From Paenibacillus sp. JCM 18996 (GTDB lineage: Bacteria > Bacillota > Bacilli > Paenibacillales > NBRC-103111): a stretch of 64,000 nt of DNA. The translations under genes were made by a program, and so were the position numbers. The notes below the pieces were generated by a model. It saw only the letters and a list, made by a program, of their open reading frames with translations. It did not search any database and was not told the origin of the DNA. This document shows, in pieces, positions 32,518-42,521 of the stretch; position 1 is the first letter of the stretch; each line of letters starts with the position of its first letter. The stretch covers positions 38,841 to 102,840 of the forward strand of contig BBFE01000008.1 of NCBI GenBank assembly GCA_001313085.1, written 5' to 3'.

Positions 32518-33426
32518 ATGCAACAGGTTATATCTGAACTGCAGGCCGCCCAAATCGGCGAAATTCGTTTCAACGAATCATTGGCCGCACACACCACCTG
32601 GAAAATCGGAGGCCCTGCCGATGTGCTGCTGATTCCGCAAACGAAGGATCTTTTGGTGGAGACGGTAAAAAAATTTTGCGTAAGCACGGAGTACCTTGGA
32701 CGGTGATCGGAAGAGGCTCCAACCTGCTGGTGACCGACAAAGGGATCCGGGGCATTACGCTGAAGCTCGGGGAGGCGCTGGAAACGCTCCGCTTCGAAGG
32801 GACCGCCGTTTGCGCGGGGGGCTCCTACTCTTTTATCAAGCTCTCCGTGATGGCCGGAAAGCAGGGATTAACCGGGCTTGAATTTGCCGGAGGAATTCCG
32901 GGAACCGTCGGAGGCGCCGTATACATGAATGCGGGAGCCCACGGATCTGATGTGTCACGCATACTCAAAAGTGCTGAAGTGCTGACGGAGACAGGTGATT
33001 TGATCGTTATGCAGAACGAGGATTTACAATACGCTTACCGTCATTCTGTGCTTCAAAACAAGCCCGGGATTGTAACCGAGGCGGTGTTTGAGCTCGAATA
33101 CGGCGACCGGAAGGAAATAGCGGCAGCCATGGCGGCTTACAAAGACAGGCGTTTGCGGACCCAGCCTTTACATCAGCCGTCCTGTGGAAGCGTATTTCGC
33201 AATCCGGAAGGCCATCATGCGGCGAAGCTGATTGAATCGGCGGGACTGAAAGGTTTGACCGTCGGAGGAGCGCAAGTCTCCACTCTGCATGCCAATTTCA
33301 TCGTGAACACCGGCCAGGCTGCAGCCGAAGACGTTCTCACCCTCATTGGCAGGTGAAGCATGCCGTTCAGCAAAAAAATACGGCGTTGCGCTTGTATCCG
33401 AAGTATTGGTGGTGGGTGAACGGTAA
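32518..33426 (+). CDS. murB: UDP-N-acetylenolpyruvoylglucosamine reductase MurB
   Basis: About 302 residues, FAD enzyme that reduces the enolpyruvyl group to give UDP-MurNAc. Seen: HTTWKIGGPADVLL, VIGRGSNLLV, the FAD-binding GIPGTVGGAVYMNAGAHGS, and SCGSVFRNPEGHHAAKLIE, where Cys stands at the proton-donor position that is Ser in E. coli; the Cys form is usual in this subtype. Breaks at the A run 32668-32674 and near 33348 and 33371-33377. Corrected, the end reads SEVLVVGER at 33426, while the raw frame stops early at 33356. Confidence 0.9.
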
Positions 33427-33441
33427 ATCGGAGGTGGGACA

Positions 33442-34719
33442 TTGGAGAAGTTGGTTATCGAAGGTGGGCGGCCTCTCTCGGGAACCATTAAAATTCATGG
33501 CGCGAAAAAAATGCCGCTTTGCCGATACTTGCTGCCAGCATGATGGCAAGCGGAACGCATACCCTGCACAATATACCGGACTTGCTGGATATTCAGGTTA
33601 TGCTTAACATCCTGCGCGCACTTGGTTGCCGGGTAGCTCATCAAGCAGACGGTCACGATAGACACATCGACCGCGGACAGCTTTCACATTCCGGAAGAAT
33701 TGATGAAGCAAATGAGGTCCTCGATCTTTCTGATGGGTCCGCTGCTTGCCAGATTTGGCGAGGTGCAGGTTTATCAACGGAGCTGCGCCATCGGGGAGCG
33801 CAAAATCGACCTTCACCTGAAAGGCCTCGAGGCGCTGGGCGCCAGGATCGTGGAGTCGCCCGATACGATAGTTTGCAACGCTTCCGAGCTGCAGGGCACT
33901 GAGATCGTGCTCGATTTCCCCAGTGTGGGGGCCACGGAAAACATTATGATGGCCGCAGCCATGGCCGATGGCATTACGATCCTTCAAAATGCGGCCAGAG
34001 AGCCGGAAATTCAGGACCTGCAAAATTATTTGAACGCCATGGGGGCAGAGATCATCGGGGCCGGCACTGGCACAATAACAATTAAGGGCGTAAAGCATCT
34101 GACTCCCTGCACCTATAAGGTCATTCCCGACCGTATAGTCGCGGGAACGTTCATGGTGGCGGCTGCGGCTACAAGAGGAAGCATCACGCTTGAGAATGTG
34201 CATCCGGGCCATTTGACCTCCGTGATTCACGTGCTGAGAAGGACCGGTGTTCAAATCTCTGTCGACGATGATATAATGGTGGTGAACTGTAAAACCCGGC
34301 CCAAGGCCGTGGAGAAGATTGTCACTTCCCCTTATCCCGCGTTTCCGACGGACCTGCAGTCGCAGATTATGGTTCTTCTTTCTTTAGCCGACGGGGCAAG
34401 CATCATTAAAGAGACGGTTTTTGAGGGCCGGTTCAAGCATGTCGATGAACTGTCCCGCATGGGAGCGGATATCCGCGTCGATCTGACGACCGCATTCGTC
34501 CGCGGGGTGACCCGGCTGTACGGAGCGACCGTGGAGGCCACCGACCTTAGGGCGGGAGCCGCACTGGTCATTGCCGGACTGGCGGCGAACGGTACGACGA
34601 TCGTCGAACAGATTCATCATATAGACCGCGGATATGACCGGATCGAGCAGATGCTCACCCGCTTGGGGGCGAGTATCCACCGGATCGCGCCGGTTCCGAA
34701 GAAACGTGGTAGCAAGTAA
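33442..34719 (+). CDS. murA: UDP-N-acetylglucosamine 1-carboxyvinyltransferase MurA
   Basis: About 425 residues. It performs the first committed step of peptidoglycan synthesis, moving enolpyruvate to UDP-GlcNAc. Start TTG 33442 after GGAGGTGGG. Motifs: LVIEGGRPLSGTIKIHGAK, LMGPLLARFGE, the fosfomycin-target cysteine in SCAIGERKIDLHL (about residue 118), GATENIMMAAA, FPTDLQSQ and RAGAALVIAGL. Breaks at the A run 33506-33512, near 33645 and near 33775. Paired with murB, as in many Paenibacillus-type clusters. Confidence 0.9.
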
Positions 34720-34828
34720 CTAGCGTATGATCATCACCGCCCGAGATCCCTTCCTGAGTCCAGGAGGGGATGCAGGCGTTATGCCGTTATTGCAGCAGCA
34801 GAATTTAGTCCCATAGGTGGTGCCGAAG

Positions 34829-35691
34829 TTGCCTTCCAACCAAAAGATACCCGTAATGCCGCAAGAAAAGAAGAAGCCGCATTCTAACCGTAAGCTGCTG
34901 ACCCTGCTGGTGTTATTTTTTCGTTATCGTGCTGGTTATTCTCTTCTTTCAATCTTCGCTCAGCAAAATCTCGCAAATTACCGTCTCCGGCAACGAAGCC
35001 GCAAGTGCGACGACATTTTGAGAGCCTCCCGGATCAAGCAAGGGGATCATTATTTTGCCCTCCGTAAGGATCAGGTGGAGCAGCGGCTGAAAGCTTTGAA
35101 AATGATCGAATCGGCTGTGGTGACGAAGCAGTTTCCGGGATCAGTCAAGATTACCGTAAAAGAATTTCCGAGAGTTGCGTTTCAAATGGCGGCAGACGGC
35201 GGCAAGGAAGTGCTGCTCGCCGACGGCAGCCCGGTCAAAGTCGACCCCGGCGTAATTTTGGACAAGCCGGTGCTGACGGGCTGGGAGCCTGACAATCCGC
35301 TCAAAGTCCAGCTGTGCCAAACACTGGCGCTGTTATCCGCCGATACCCTGAAGAATATTTCCGAGATCAGGCCTGAGCCTTCAGAAGCATATCCGGACAA
35401 AATCAAAAATGTATACGCGCTACCCTTTTGAGGTCTATACCACGATCGGTTATCTGCCCGACAAAATGAAAGTGCTGGGCACCCATTTGGCTGCGCTCCG
35501 CGATGCGGGCATCACCTCGGGAGTCCTGACCCTGCTTGAAGCCGATAAATACGCCCCGTACGGCAATGACCAGCAAAAAAACAGGCAAGGAGCTTCCCAA
35601 AGATAAAGGAGACAAGAAGCAGCCGCCGGCGTCCGCCACGGACCCAAAGAATGACCCGGCCAAAGATATTCCCAAGCCGGCAGCGCGGTAA
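34829..35691 (+). CDS. divIB: Cell division protein DivIB/FtsQ
   Basis: About 286 residues; bitopic septal protein that partners FtsL and DivIC. A basic cytoplasmic N-terminus (PQEKKKPHSNRK) is followed by one membrane span (LLTLLVLFFVIVLVILFF). A POTRA domain comes next (ITVSGNEAASADDILRAS, VTKQFPGSVKITVKEFPRV), then the beta domain. The tail is rich in Lys, Pro and Asp (KELPKDKGDKKQPP, DPAKDIPKPAAR). TTG start at 34829 with AGGTGG upstream. Breaks near 34915 (T run), 34998, 35409 and 35574-35580 (A run). The last hides the natural end at 35691. Confidence 0.85.
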
Positions 35692-36047
35692 GTTGCAACC
35701 GCTTGGCGGGGGATTTTATCATTAGAAATCTATCAGAAATTACGATTCTCCAAAAAAAATGCACTAGCAAATGAGCCTCAAAAGATGGTAAAATTAATCG
35801 TATGCATGATTCTATGGCTCTTCTGCGTTTTTTTCCCTCTCTATTAGTCTTTTTTTTCGGCTGATTTCCGTATAGTTTTTTTTCAATAAATTATACAAAA
35901 AAAAGAGGGAAACCCAGATGAATGTTGAATATGTTAATTCGATCGTGCAAAGAAACAAGTTAATCCCATTAATTATGAAATCCATGAAATGAACGGCCAC
36001 TGTGCCAATCCCGACTAAACTTAAAATTTAATAGGAGGTGCCACGGG
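35692..36047 (+). other. AT-rich gap between divIB and ftsA
   Basis: 356 bases with several A/T runs of seven to nine and no gene that I can support. In B. subtilis ylxW, ylxX and sbp lie here; they are absent. The ftsA ribosome site AGGAGGTG ends the region. Promoters for ftsA-ftsZ must lie here, but I cannot assign one with confidence. Confidence 0.45.
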
Positions 36048-37298
36048 TTGAGCAGCAATGACATCATTGTTAGTTTGGACATCGGTACATCCAAAGTTCG
36101 CGTTATTATTGGGGAAGTTATGGGCGGAACCATTAATATAATTGGAGTTGGATCTGCCGACTCGGAAGGTATTCGCAAAGGAGCTATCGTGGATATTGAC
36201 AAGACCGTCCAATCCATCCGCAGCGCGGCTGACCATGCGGAGAGGATGGTCGGAATCCAGATATCCGAGGTGCACGTGGGGATTTCCGGGAATCATATCG
36301 CCCTGCAGTCGAGCCATGGCGTGGTCGCCGTCTCCAACGAGAACCGTGAGATCGGCGAAGAGGATATCGAACGCGTGCTGCAGGCCGCCAAAGTGATCGC
36401 ACTGCCTCCGGAACGGGAAATTATCGGGGTGGTAGCCAATCAGTATCTGGTTGACGGCCTGGAAGGGATTCAGGACGCGCGGGATGATCGGCGTTCGTCT
36501 GGAAGTTGAAGCTACCATTGTCACAGGTGCCAAAACCGCAGTACATAATTTGATCCGTGTCGTCGAGAAAGCGGGGTTGAAGGTAGCCAGACTGCATCTG
36601 ATGAGCTTTGCCGCAGGCCATTTGGCTTTGTCGAAAGACGAGAAAGCGATAGGAACGGTGCTGGTGGATATCGGTGCCGGCGCAACTACGATAGCCGTTT
36701 TTTTGAGCAAGGCAATCTGGTTGCGACGTCCACCATACCGGTCGGCGGAGATTTTATCACCAGCGACATCATGATCGGACTGCACACCGTACAGGATACG
36801 GCTGAGAGGATCAAGCTGAAATACGGCTGCGCCATTATCGACGACGCGGATCCGAATCTGCTGTTTAAAGTAACCCGTATGGGGAGCAACATTGAAAAGG
36901 AATTCTCCCAGGCGGACCTTGCGAATATAATCGAACCCCGTGTGCAAGAAATATTTCACCTTATCCGCGGCGAAGTAAACCGGTTAGGCTTTTCTCAAGT
37001 GAACGGCGGTTATGTGCTCGCGGGCGGAACGGTGAATTTGCCCGGAACTCTGGCCGTCGCCCAAGCGGAACTGAACAATGCCGTCCGGATCGGCGTGCCC
37101 GATTTCATCGCGTCCGCGATCCTTCCTTTACAAGCGGAGTAGGCATCATCTGCTACTTGAACAAGTACGTGCGCAACCGCCAGCCGGGGGCCGTAAGGAA
37201 GACGACAGCCGCTGCAGCCAAGCAGACTGCCGCCGCCGCGGAAGAGAAACCGGGCACTTTTGAACGCTTCAAAAAATTGGTTGAGCGAATTCATATAA
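36048..37298 (+). CDS. ftsA: Cell division protein FtsA
   Basis: About 416 residues; actin-like protein that tethers FtsZ to the membrane. TTG start after AGGAGGTGCCACGGG. ATPase motifs: [18 protein letters not shown] at the N-terminus, [17 protein letters not shown] in the middle and [14 protein letters not shown]. The region KAIVDIDKT and GISGNHI are the 1C domain. Breaks at about 36478, 36703 (T run), 37120 and 37277. Corrected, the protein ends in an amphipathic membrane-targeting helix FERFKKWLSEFI at 37298. Confidence 0.92.
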
Positions 37299-37378
37299 GT
37301 GTACCCGCTTCAGCTTTGAGGGACACGGCAATAAGGCTTCGGCTGACGAATGATAAGTTAGGGGGACATTGGACTGAT

Positions 37379-38495
37379 ATGTTTGAATTTGACATGGATA
37401 TGGACCAGTTTGCTCAAATAAAAGTAATCGGTGTGGGTGGCGGCGGAAGCAACGCGGTCAACCGGATGATAGAAAACGGTGTGAAGGGCGTGGAGTTTAT
37501 TACGGTAAATACCGACGCTCAAGCCTTCACCTGGCAAAGTCAGAGCACAGGCTGCAGATCGGCGATAAGCTGACCCGCGGTCTTGGCGCGGGCGCAATCC
37601 CGAGGTCGGCAAGAAAGCCGCCGAGGAATCCAGGGATGTGATCATGAACACTCTGAAAGGCGCCGATATGGTATTCGTCACCGCCGGGATGGGTGGAGGC
37701 ACAGGTACCGGAGCCGCAGCCGTTATTGCAGAGATAGCCAAAGAGTGCGGCGCGCTTACCGTAGGCGTCGTCACGCGCCCTTTCACTTTCGAAGGCCGCA
37801 AACGGGCATCTCAAGCCGAACAAGGCATTATGGCATTAAAGGAAAAGGTTGATACGCTGATCGTCATTCCGAATGACCGTTTGTTGGAAATTGTGGACAA
37901 GAAGACTCCAATGCTGGAAGCTTTCCGGGAAGCGGATAACGTGCTTCGCCAAGGCGTGCAGGGGATTTCCGATTTGATTGCCGTTCCCGGCTTGATCAAC
38001 CTGGATTTCGCGGATGTCAAGACGATAATGACCGAGCGCGGTTCGGCTTTAATGGGAATCGGCGAAGCTACAGGGGAAAACCGCGCTGCCGAGGCAGCCA
38101 AGAAAGCGATTATGAGCCCGCTGCTTGAAACGTCTATTGACGGAGCCAGAGGCGTGCTTATGAATATCAGAGGGGGCTCCAGCCTCAGCCTGTATGAAGT
38201 GAACGAGGCGGCTGACATTGTCGCATCCGCATCCGACGTGGAAGTGAACATGATCTTCGGTGCGGTGATCGATGAGAGCCTGAAGGATGAGATTATCGTT
38301 ACCGTGATCGCCACCGGGTTTGAGCACAAGCCTCATGTTCCTGCCGCTCCTTCGCGCCGTCCGGGTTCGCCGGTTCAGGAAACACAGGAAAGCAAACCGA
38401 GCCATATCAAGTCTTTTGGCAACGCCCAAACATCCGGCGACCAGCTGGATATCCCGACCTTCCTGCGCAACCGCAACCGCAATAACCACGAATAA
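37379..38495 (+). CDS. ftsZ: Cell division GTPase FtsZ
   Basis: About 372 residues; tubulin homologue that forms the division ring. Marks: [18 protein letters not shown], the tubulin signature [40 protein letters not shown] and [15 protein letters not shown] variable linker follows, and then the C-terminal peptide [11 protein letters not shown] that binds FtsA, SepF and others. A compensated frame problem lies at 37522-37600 (natural text [16 protein letters not shown]). GGGGG at 37361 is the ribosome site. A strong terminator follows. Confidence 0.95.
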
Positions 38496-38512
38496 TTTTA
38501 TACAAGTATTCA

Positions 38513-38555
38513 AGGCCCGCAAGAGAATCGAGAGATTCTATTGCGGGCTTTTTTT
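38513..38555 (+). terminator. Terminator after ftsZ
   Basis: GCCCGC and GCGGGC close a long hairpin with inner arms AGAATC and GATTCT, then seven T. It ends the dcw transcription unit before the spoIIG operon. Confidence 0.85.
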
Positions 38556-38599
38556 GTGCGGTTCCGGTGAGACAGGGCCTTGATGTACGGAAACAGCCA

Positions 38600-38680
38600 A
38601 CAGGAAGCGACAAAAAAAAGTGAGTCTCTGCCGGCATGATTAGACAGACATTGAATACACATTTTTTTTATATACTAGTC
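38600..38680 (+). promoter_or_regulatory. Likely spoIIGA promoter with a possible Spo0A box
   Basis: TATACT at 38671-38676 is a good -10 site. On the minus strand TTGTCGCTT at about 38607-38616 matches the Spo0A box TGTCGAA at six of seven positions, some 60 bases upstream. In B. subtilis spoIIG is switched on by Spo0A from a promoter with a wide -35/-10 gap, so the layout fits, but the assignment is tentative. Confidence 0.35.
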
Positions 38681-38709
38681 TCAGTCTATCAGACCCGGGA
38701 GGAAGGACA

Positions 38710-39617
38710 GTGGTTGTATACGCGGATGTCATTTTTTTTGAACAACCTGCTGATCGATGGAGCGGTCTTAATGACGACAGCGTGGACCCGGAGAGTCAGG
38801 GCGGCATGGTGGAGAATCGGGGCTGCGGCACTGATAGGCGCCTCCTACGTAGCCATGATGTTTCTGCCGGAGACGAAGTTTCTTTTTTTTACGTTCGCTG
38901 TAAAATGTATATTTTCCATTGTGATGATTATGACTGCGTTCGGTTTCGGAAGCCTTCAACACTTCCTTCGCAATATGGGAGCATTTTACGTCGTTAATTT
39001 TGCGGCGGCCGGCGGGATTTTCGGAGCACACTATTTTTTTTCAGTCGGCGGATGAATTTTTCAGGGAATCTGGTTTACGCAGACAGGCAGCCTTCAAGTG
39101 GGAGTACCTTTTATATTGATTGTATTCGGCTGTGCTGTGGCGTTGTTCAGAAGTGTGCACCGCAGCGGTCGGGAAAAGGAACAGTTAACCGTTTTTCTGG
39201 CGGAGATCACGATTGTAATGGATACCTACGAGACCAAATGTACGGGCTTGATCGATACGGGCAACCAGCTGTACGATCCTTTAACGCGAACGCCGGTGAT
39301 GGTGATGGAGGTTCTTTTTTTGGAAAGACGTTCTGCCTGAAGCCTGGGTGAAAAGAATCCAGCAGTCGGATGTCGAACAGATCGTGACGGCGATGGGAAA
39401 GGAGGATTTCGCTTGGCAGGATCGCTTGAGGCTGATCCCATACAGGGGAGTCAACCGCGGGACGCAGTTCATGCTGGCGCTTAAACCGGATAAGGTGGTG
39501 ATTGCCTATGACGGTAAACAGGTGGAAGCGACGAAGGTGCTGATCGGTCTGGACGGAGGAAAACTAAGCTCGGAAGGGGCATATCAGGCGATTATTCACC
39601 CGGCTTTAGTCGAGTAG
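38710..39617 (+). CDS. spoIIGA: Sporulation sigma-E factor-processing peptidase SpoIIGA
   Basis: About 300 residues. A membrane aspartic protease that trims pro-SigE in the mother cell. The N-terminal half has about five membrane spans (VVYADVIFLNNLLIDGAVL, LIGASYVAMMFL, FGSLQHFLRNMGAFYVVNF). The C-terminal half carries the catalytic aspartate in LIDTGNQLYDPLT near residue 178. GTG start at 38710 after GGGAGGAAGG. Breaks at T runs near 38731, 38884, 39033 and 39315. The downstream gene is sigE, its substrate. Confidence 0.9.
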
Positions 39618-39652
39618 CAAGCTCTGCACATTACAGTTAGGAGGAACGAGTG

Positions 39653-40376
39653 ATGTTCTTGAAATGGAGACTCCGCCTGCAGATATGGTATTATCGTTTC
39701 TTGTTTTTTTTGCTCGGATTAAAAGGGGAAGAGATCTACTATATCGGAGGAAGCGAAGCACTGCCGCCGCCGCTCACGAGGGAAGAGGAGGAGTATCTGC
39801 TCGAGAAGCTCCCGTCCGGCGACGCGGCGATTCGCGCCATGCTGATTGAACGCAATCTCCGTCTGGTCGTCTACATCGCCAGAAAGTTCGAGAACACCGG
39901 AATTAACATAGAAGACCTGGTGTCCATCGGAGCCATTGGCTTATCAAAGCGGTAAATACGTTCGATCCCGAGAAGAAAATCAAGCTCGCCACCTACGCTT
40001 CCCGCTGTATCGAGAATGAGATTCTGATGTATTTGCGGCGCAACAGCAAGATCCGAACGGAAGTATCCTTCGACGAGCCGCTGAATATCGATTGGGACGG
40101 GAACGAACTGCTGCTTTCCGATGTGCTCGGCACAGAGAATGACACAATTTATCGCAATATCGAGGAACAGGTGGACCGGAAGCTGCTGCATAAAGCTTTG
40201 GATAAGCTGAGCGAAAGAGAACGGATTATTATGGAGCTTCGTTTTGGGCTGCAGGACGGCGAGGAGAAGACGCAGAAGGATGTGCCGATATGCTGGGAAT
40301 CTCCCAGTCGTACATATCCAGGCTTGAGAAAAGGATAATCAAACGGCTTCGCAAGGAATTCAATAAAATGGTGTAG
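39653..40376 (+). CDS. sigE: RNA polymerase sigma-E factor (pro-SigE)
   Basis: About 240 residues; the early mother-cell sigma factor. The hydrophobic N-terminal pro-sequence ([17 protein letters not shown], about residues 2-25) holds it at the membrane until SpoIIGA cuts it. Region 2 reads [17 protein letters not shown] and [19 protein letters not shown]. Region 4 has [15 protein letters not shown] and, after frame correction near 40283, the helix-turn-helix [16 protein letters not shown]. Break near 39942 (one base lost). Ends FNKMV at 40376. Confidence 0.93.
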
Positions 40377-40482
40377 GCGGCAAAAAAAAGTTTTTTATTT
40401 TGTGTAAGCGTCAACTTCCATGCGGAATGCGATAGAGCAATTCAACAGTAAAAGTCAAGTCGGCGGCAACGCGTCCGGAAAC

Positions 40483-40511
40483 GCATAAAATGGATTCCCG
40501 CGGAGATAATT
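40483..40511 (+). promoter_or_regulatory. SigF-type promoter of sigG
   Basis: GCATA at 40483-40487 and GGAGATAATT at 40502-40511, 14 bases apart. These match the SigF consensus GYATA and GGHRAHAHTT at every position; the usual spacing is 15. It lies about 34 bases before the sigG start. SigF is known to start sigG transcription in the forespore. Confidence 0.7.
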
Positions 40512-40544
40512 TACAGTAATGTTTCTCCTTGGGAGGTAATCACG

Positions 40545-41327
40545 ATGACCCGGAATAAAGTCGAGATTTGTGGAGTTGATACCGCCAAACTGCCTGTTCT
40601 CACCAATGTGGAAATGCGCGAGTTGTTCGACCGGCTTCAAACGAAAAAAATGAACTGGCGGCAAGAGAGAAATTGGTTAACGGCAACCTGAGGCTTGTGC
40701 TGAGCGTGATACAAAGGTTCAATAACCGCGGCGAATTCGTCGACGATCTGTTCCAGGTCGGCTGCATCGGCTTGATGAAGCGATCGACAATTTTGATCTG
40801 GCCAGAATGTTAAGTTTTCAACCTATGCCGTGCCTATGATTATCGGCGAGATTCGCCGTTATTTAAGGGATAACAATCCGATTCGCGTGTCGCGTTCCCT
40901 TAGGGATATCGCCTACAAGGCGCTTCAGGTGCGGGACAGCCTGACAAATGTCAATTCGCGGGAACCCACCATCTATGAAATTTCCGAAGCGTTGAATGTG
41001 CCGAAGGAAGATGTGGTCTTCGCCCTCGACGCTATCCAGGATCCGGTGTCGCTGTTCGAGCCGATTTACCATGACGGCGGAGATCCCATCTATGTGATGG
41101 ATCAAATCAGCGACGAGCGCAATAAAGACGTCTCGTGGATTGAGGGCATTGCCTGCGGGAAGCGATGAGAAGGCTCAATGAACGCGAGAAAATGATTCTG
41201 TCGATGCGGTTCTTTGAAGGCAAGACGCAGATGGAAGTCGCCGATGAGATCGGCATTTCCCAAGCCCAGGTGTCCAGGCTGGAGAAGTCGGCCATATCGC
41301 AAATGCAAAAAATACGTGAAAAATTAA
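40545..41327 (+). CDS. sigG: RNA polymerase sigma-G factor
   Basis: About 260 residues; the late forespore sigma factor. It starts MTRNKVEICGVDTAKLPVL, typical of SigG. Region 2 is NGNLRLVLSVIQRFNNRGE, LFQVGCIGLMKAIDNFDL and VKFSTYAVPMIIGEIRR; region 3 is REPTIYEISEALNVPKEDV; region 4 is LNEREKMILSMRFFEGKTQ with ISQAQVSRLEK. Breaks at the A run 40644-40650 and near 40779, 40808-40815 and 41151. With the A run near 41306 corrected it ends KYVKN at 41327. Confidence 0.93.
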
Positions 41328-41334
41328 CCCCGAA

Positions 41335-41366
41335 AACCTGTCGCGCCGCCGAACAGGTTTTTTTTA
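41335..41366 (+). terminator. Terminator after sigG
   Basis: AACCTGT and ACAGGTT close a hairpin with a GC-rich loop and are followed by eight T. Confidence 0.8.
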
Positions 41367-41439
41367 TGTTAAAGAAAGATTCAATCCGAGGCCAAAGGAC
41401 TCCCTGCCTTGGCAGAACTATTGTGAACGGTGCATTTAC

Positions 41440-41610
41440 GGCGGTAACGGATTCTTATTCCGTTATTCCCGGATTTCCCGCTCCCCGCCCCGCCTGACAT
41501 TAACGGAATTTAATTCCTTAATGCAAGGAAATAATCGGGAAATACCGCATTAGCGGAATTACATTCCGTAATCCCGGGAAATTTCCGGGAAATAGTGCGG
41601 GAAACGTGAA
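41440..41610. repeat. Cluster of palindromic units between sigG and ylmC
   Basis: Three related units begin TAACGG (41445), TAACGG (41501) and TAGCGG (41551). Each holds a small palindrome of the type GGAATT...ATTCC, then CCCGGGAAA-like or GGGAAA text. The gap 41367-41909 has no gene that I can support, only this cluster and unremarkable sequence. Confidence 0.55.
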
Positions 41611-41909
41611 GACGTCTCGGAGTAGATCTAACAAAGAAAAAAAAGGCTATGAGGCGAAAAGTACAGGATCCGTCTTTGGTGTCCGTGTTCCCGCCGCTTA
41701 ACCTCATCAAGGAACACGGCACCAACAGCGGCTGGAGCCTAGTACCCTTTTCTTCCTAAGCACAATAGTTTGGTTCACTGCAAAAGTCGAATGGATGCCT
41801 TCACCCGCGCGGTGATTTTGTGAGTAAATTAGGACATTTCGGGCTGCTGCCACATATAGTAATAGGGAGAAGCGTTTTGAAAATTCATGGAGATCGTGGT
41901 GGTCGCATC

Positions 41910-42211
41910 GTGAAAATATCCGATTTTCAAACAAAAGACGTTATTAATATTGTCGACGGGAAAAAAAGCTGGGCCAAATCAGCGATCTCGAGCTGGACCT
42001 GCGCCAGGGAAGGATCGATTCCATCGTAGTGCCAAATCAGGGCCGTTTCTTCGGTTTGTTCGGAGGGTCGACGGATGTAATCATCCCTTGGAAGAACATC
42101 GTGAAGATCGGCATGGACGTCGTGCTCGTTAAGCTGGATGACGTCAAAATCACACGTGGGACAGAGGATAAAGAAGAGACCTACGATTTCAACCGTCAAT
42201 ATAACGCATAA
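41910..42211 (+). CDS. ylmC: YlmC/YmxH-family sporulation protein (PRC-barrel)
   Basis: About 100 residues with a PRC-barrel fold: VKISDFQTKDVINIVDGKK, then after a frame change at the A run 41961-41967 LGQISDLELDLRQGRIDSIV, RFFGLFGGSTDVIIPWKNI and VKIGMDVVLVKLDDV. GTG start at 41910. Members are found in sporulating Bacillales between sigG and the ylmD-ylmH group, as here; the function is not established. Confidence 0.82.
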
Positions 42212-42345
42212 TGCAAAATGAGGCACAACAGCCGACCCATATTGTGCTGGCAGCTCTCCGGCGGATATGCGGAATTTAGCGAAAAGGCAAGGGGCACAAC
42301 AGGCCGTCCCGTATGAAGCGGGCAGCACTATTGTGCTTGTCTTTT
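42212..42345 (+). repeat. Two related hairpins after ylmC, the second a likely terminator
   Basis: GCACAA...TTGTGC forms a hairpin at 42223-42247 and again at 42294-42336. The text around GGCACAACAG is repeated in both (a direct repeat of about 33 bases). The second hairpin is followed by TTGTCTTTT and can serve as the ylmC terminator. Confidence 0.55.
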
Positions 42346-42401
42346 GGGCTCCATTCGAACTGCGGGGATTAAGCTGCGGAGCTTCGTTTCACTTTTGCAG
42401 G
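42346..42401 (+). repeat. Hairpin repeat, diverged copy C
   Basis: It starts with GGGCTCC and continues with GGATTAAGCTGCGGAGCTTC and TTTCACTTTTGC. These match the same parts of copies A (12036) and B (53347), but the left arm has changed and the outer stem no longer pairs well. Confidence 0.45.
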
Positions 42402-42480
42402 ACTATTGCTGGCGGCCTAATTCTGTGTCAAAATTTGTAGGGCGTCGGCTGCAGGTTGTGTTACACTAGAAAAAATAAAG

Positions 42481-42498
42481 CTTTGGCATGCGCCAAAG
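42481..42498 (+). promoter_or_regulatory. Short inverted repeat before pgeF
   Basis: CTTTGGC and GCCAAAG form a near-perfect palindrome 23 bases before the pgeF start. It could be an operator or an RNA hairpin near the ribosome site. Confidence 0.35.
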
Positions 42499-42521
42499 TT
42501 TGTGGACACGGGAGGAGACGC

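Noticed and set aside
41367..42521. CRISPR array
   Set aside because: The repeated units near 41440-41610 and 42221-42345 are palindromic, diverged and few, without constant repeats, regular spacers or cas genes.
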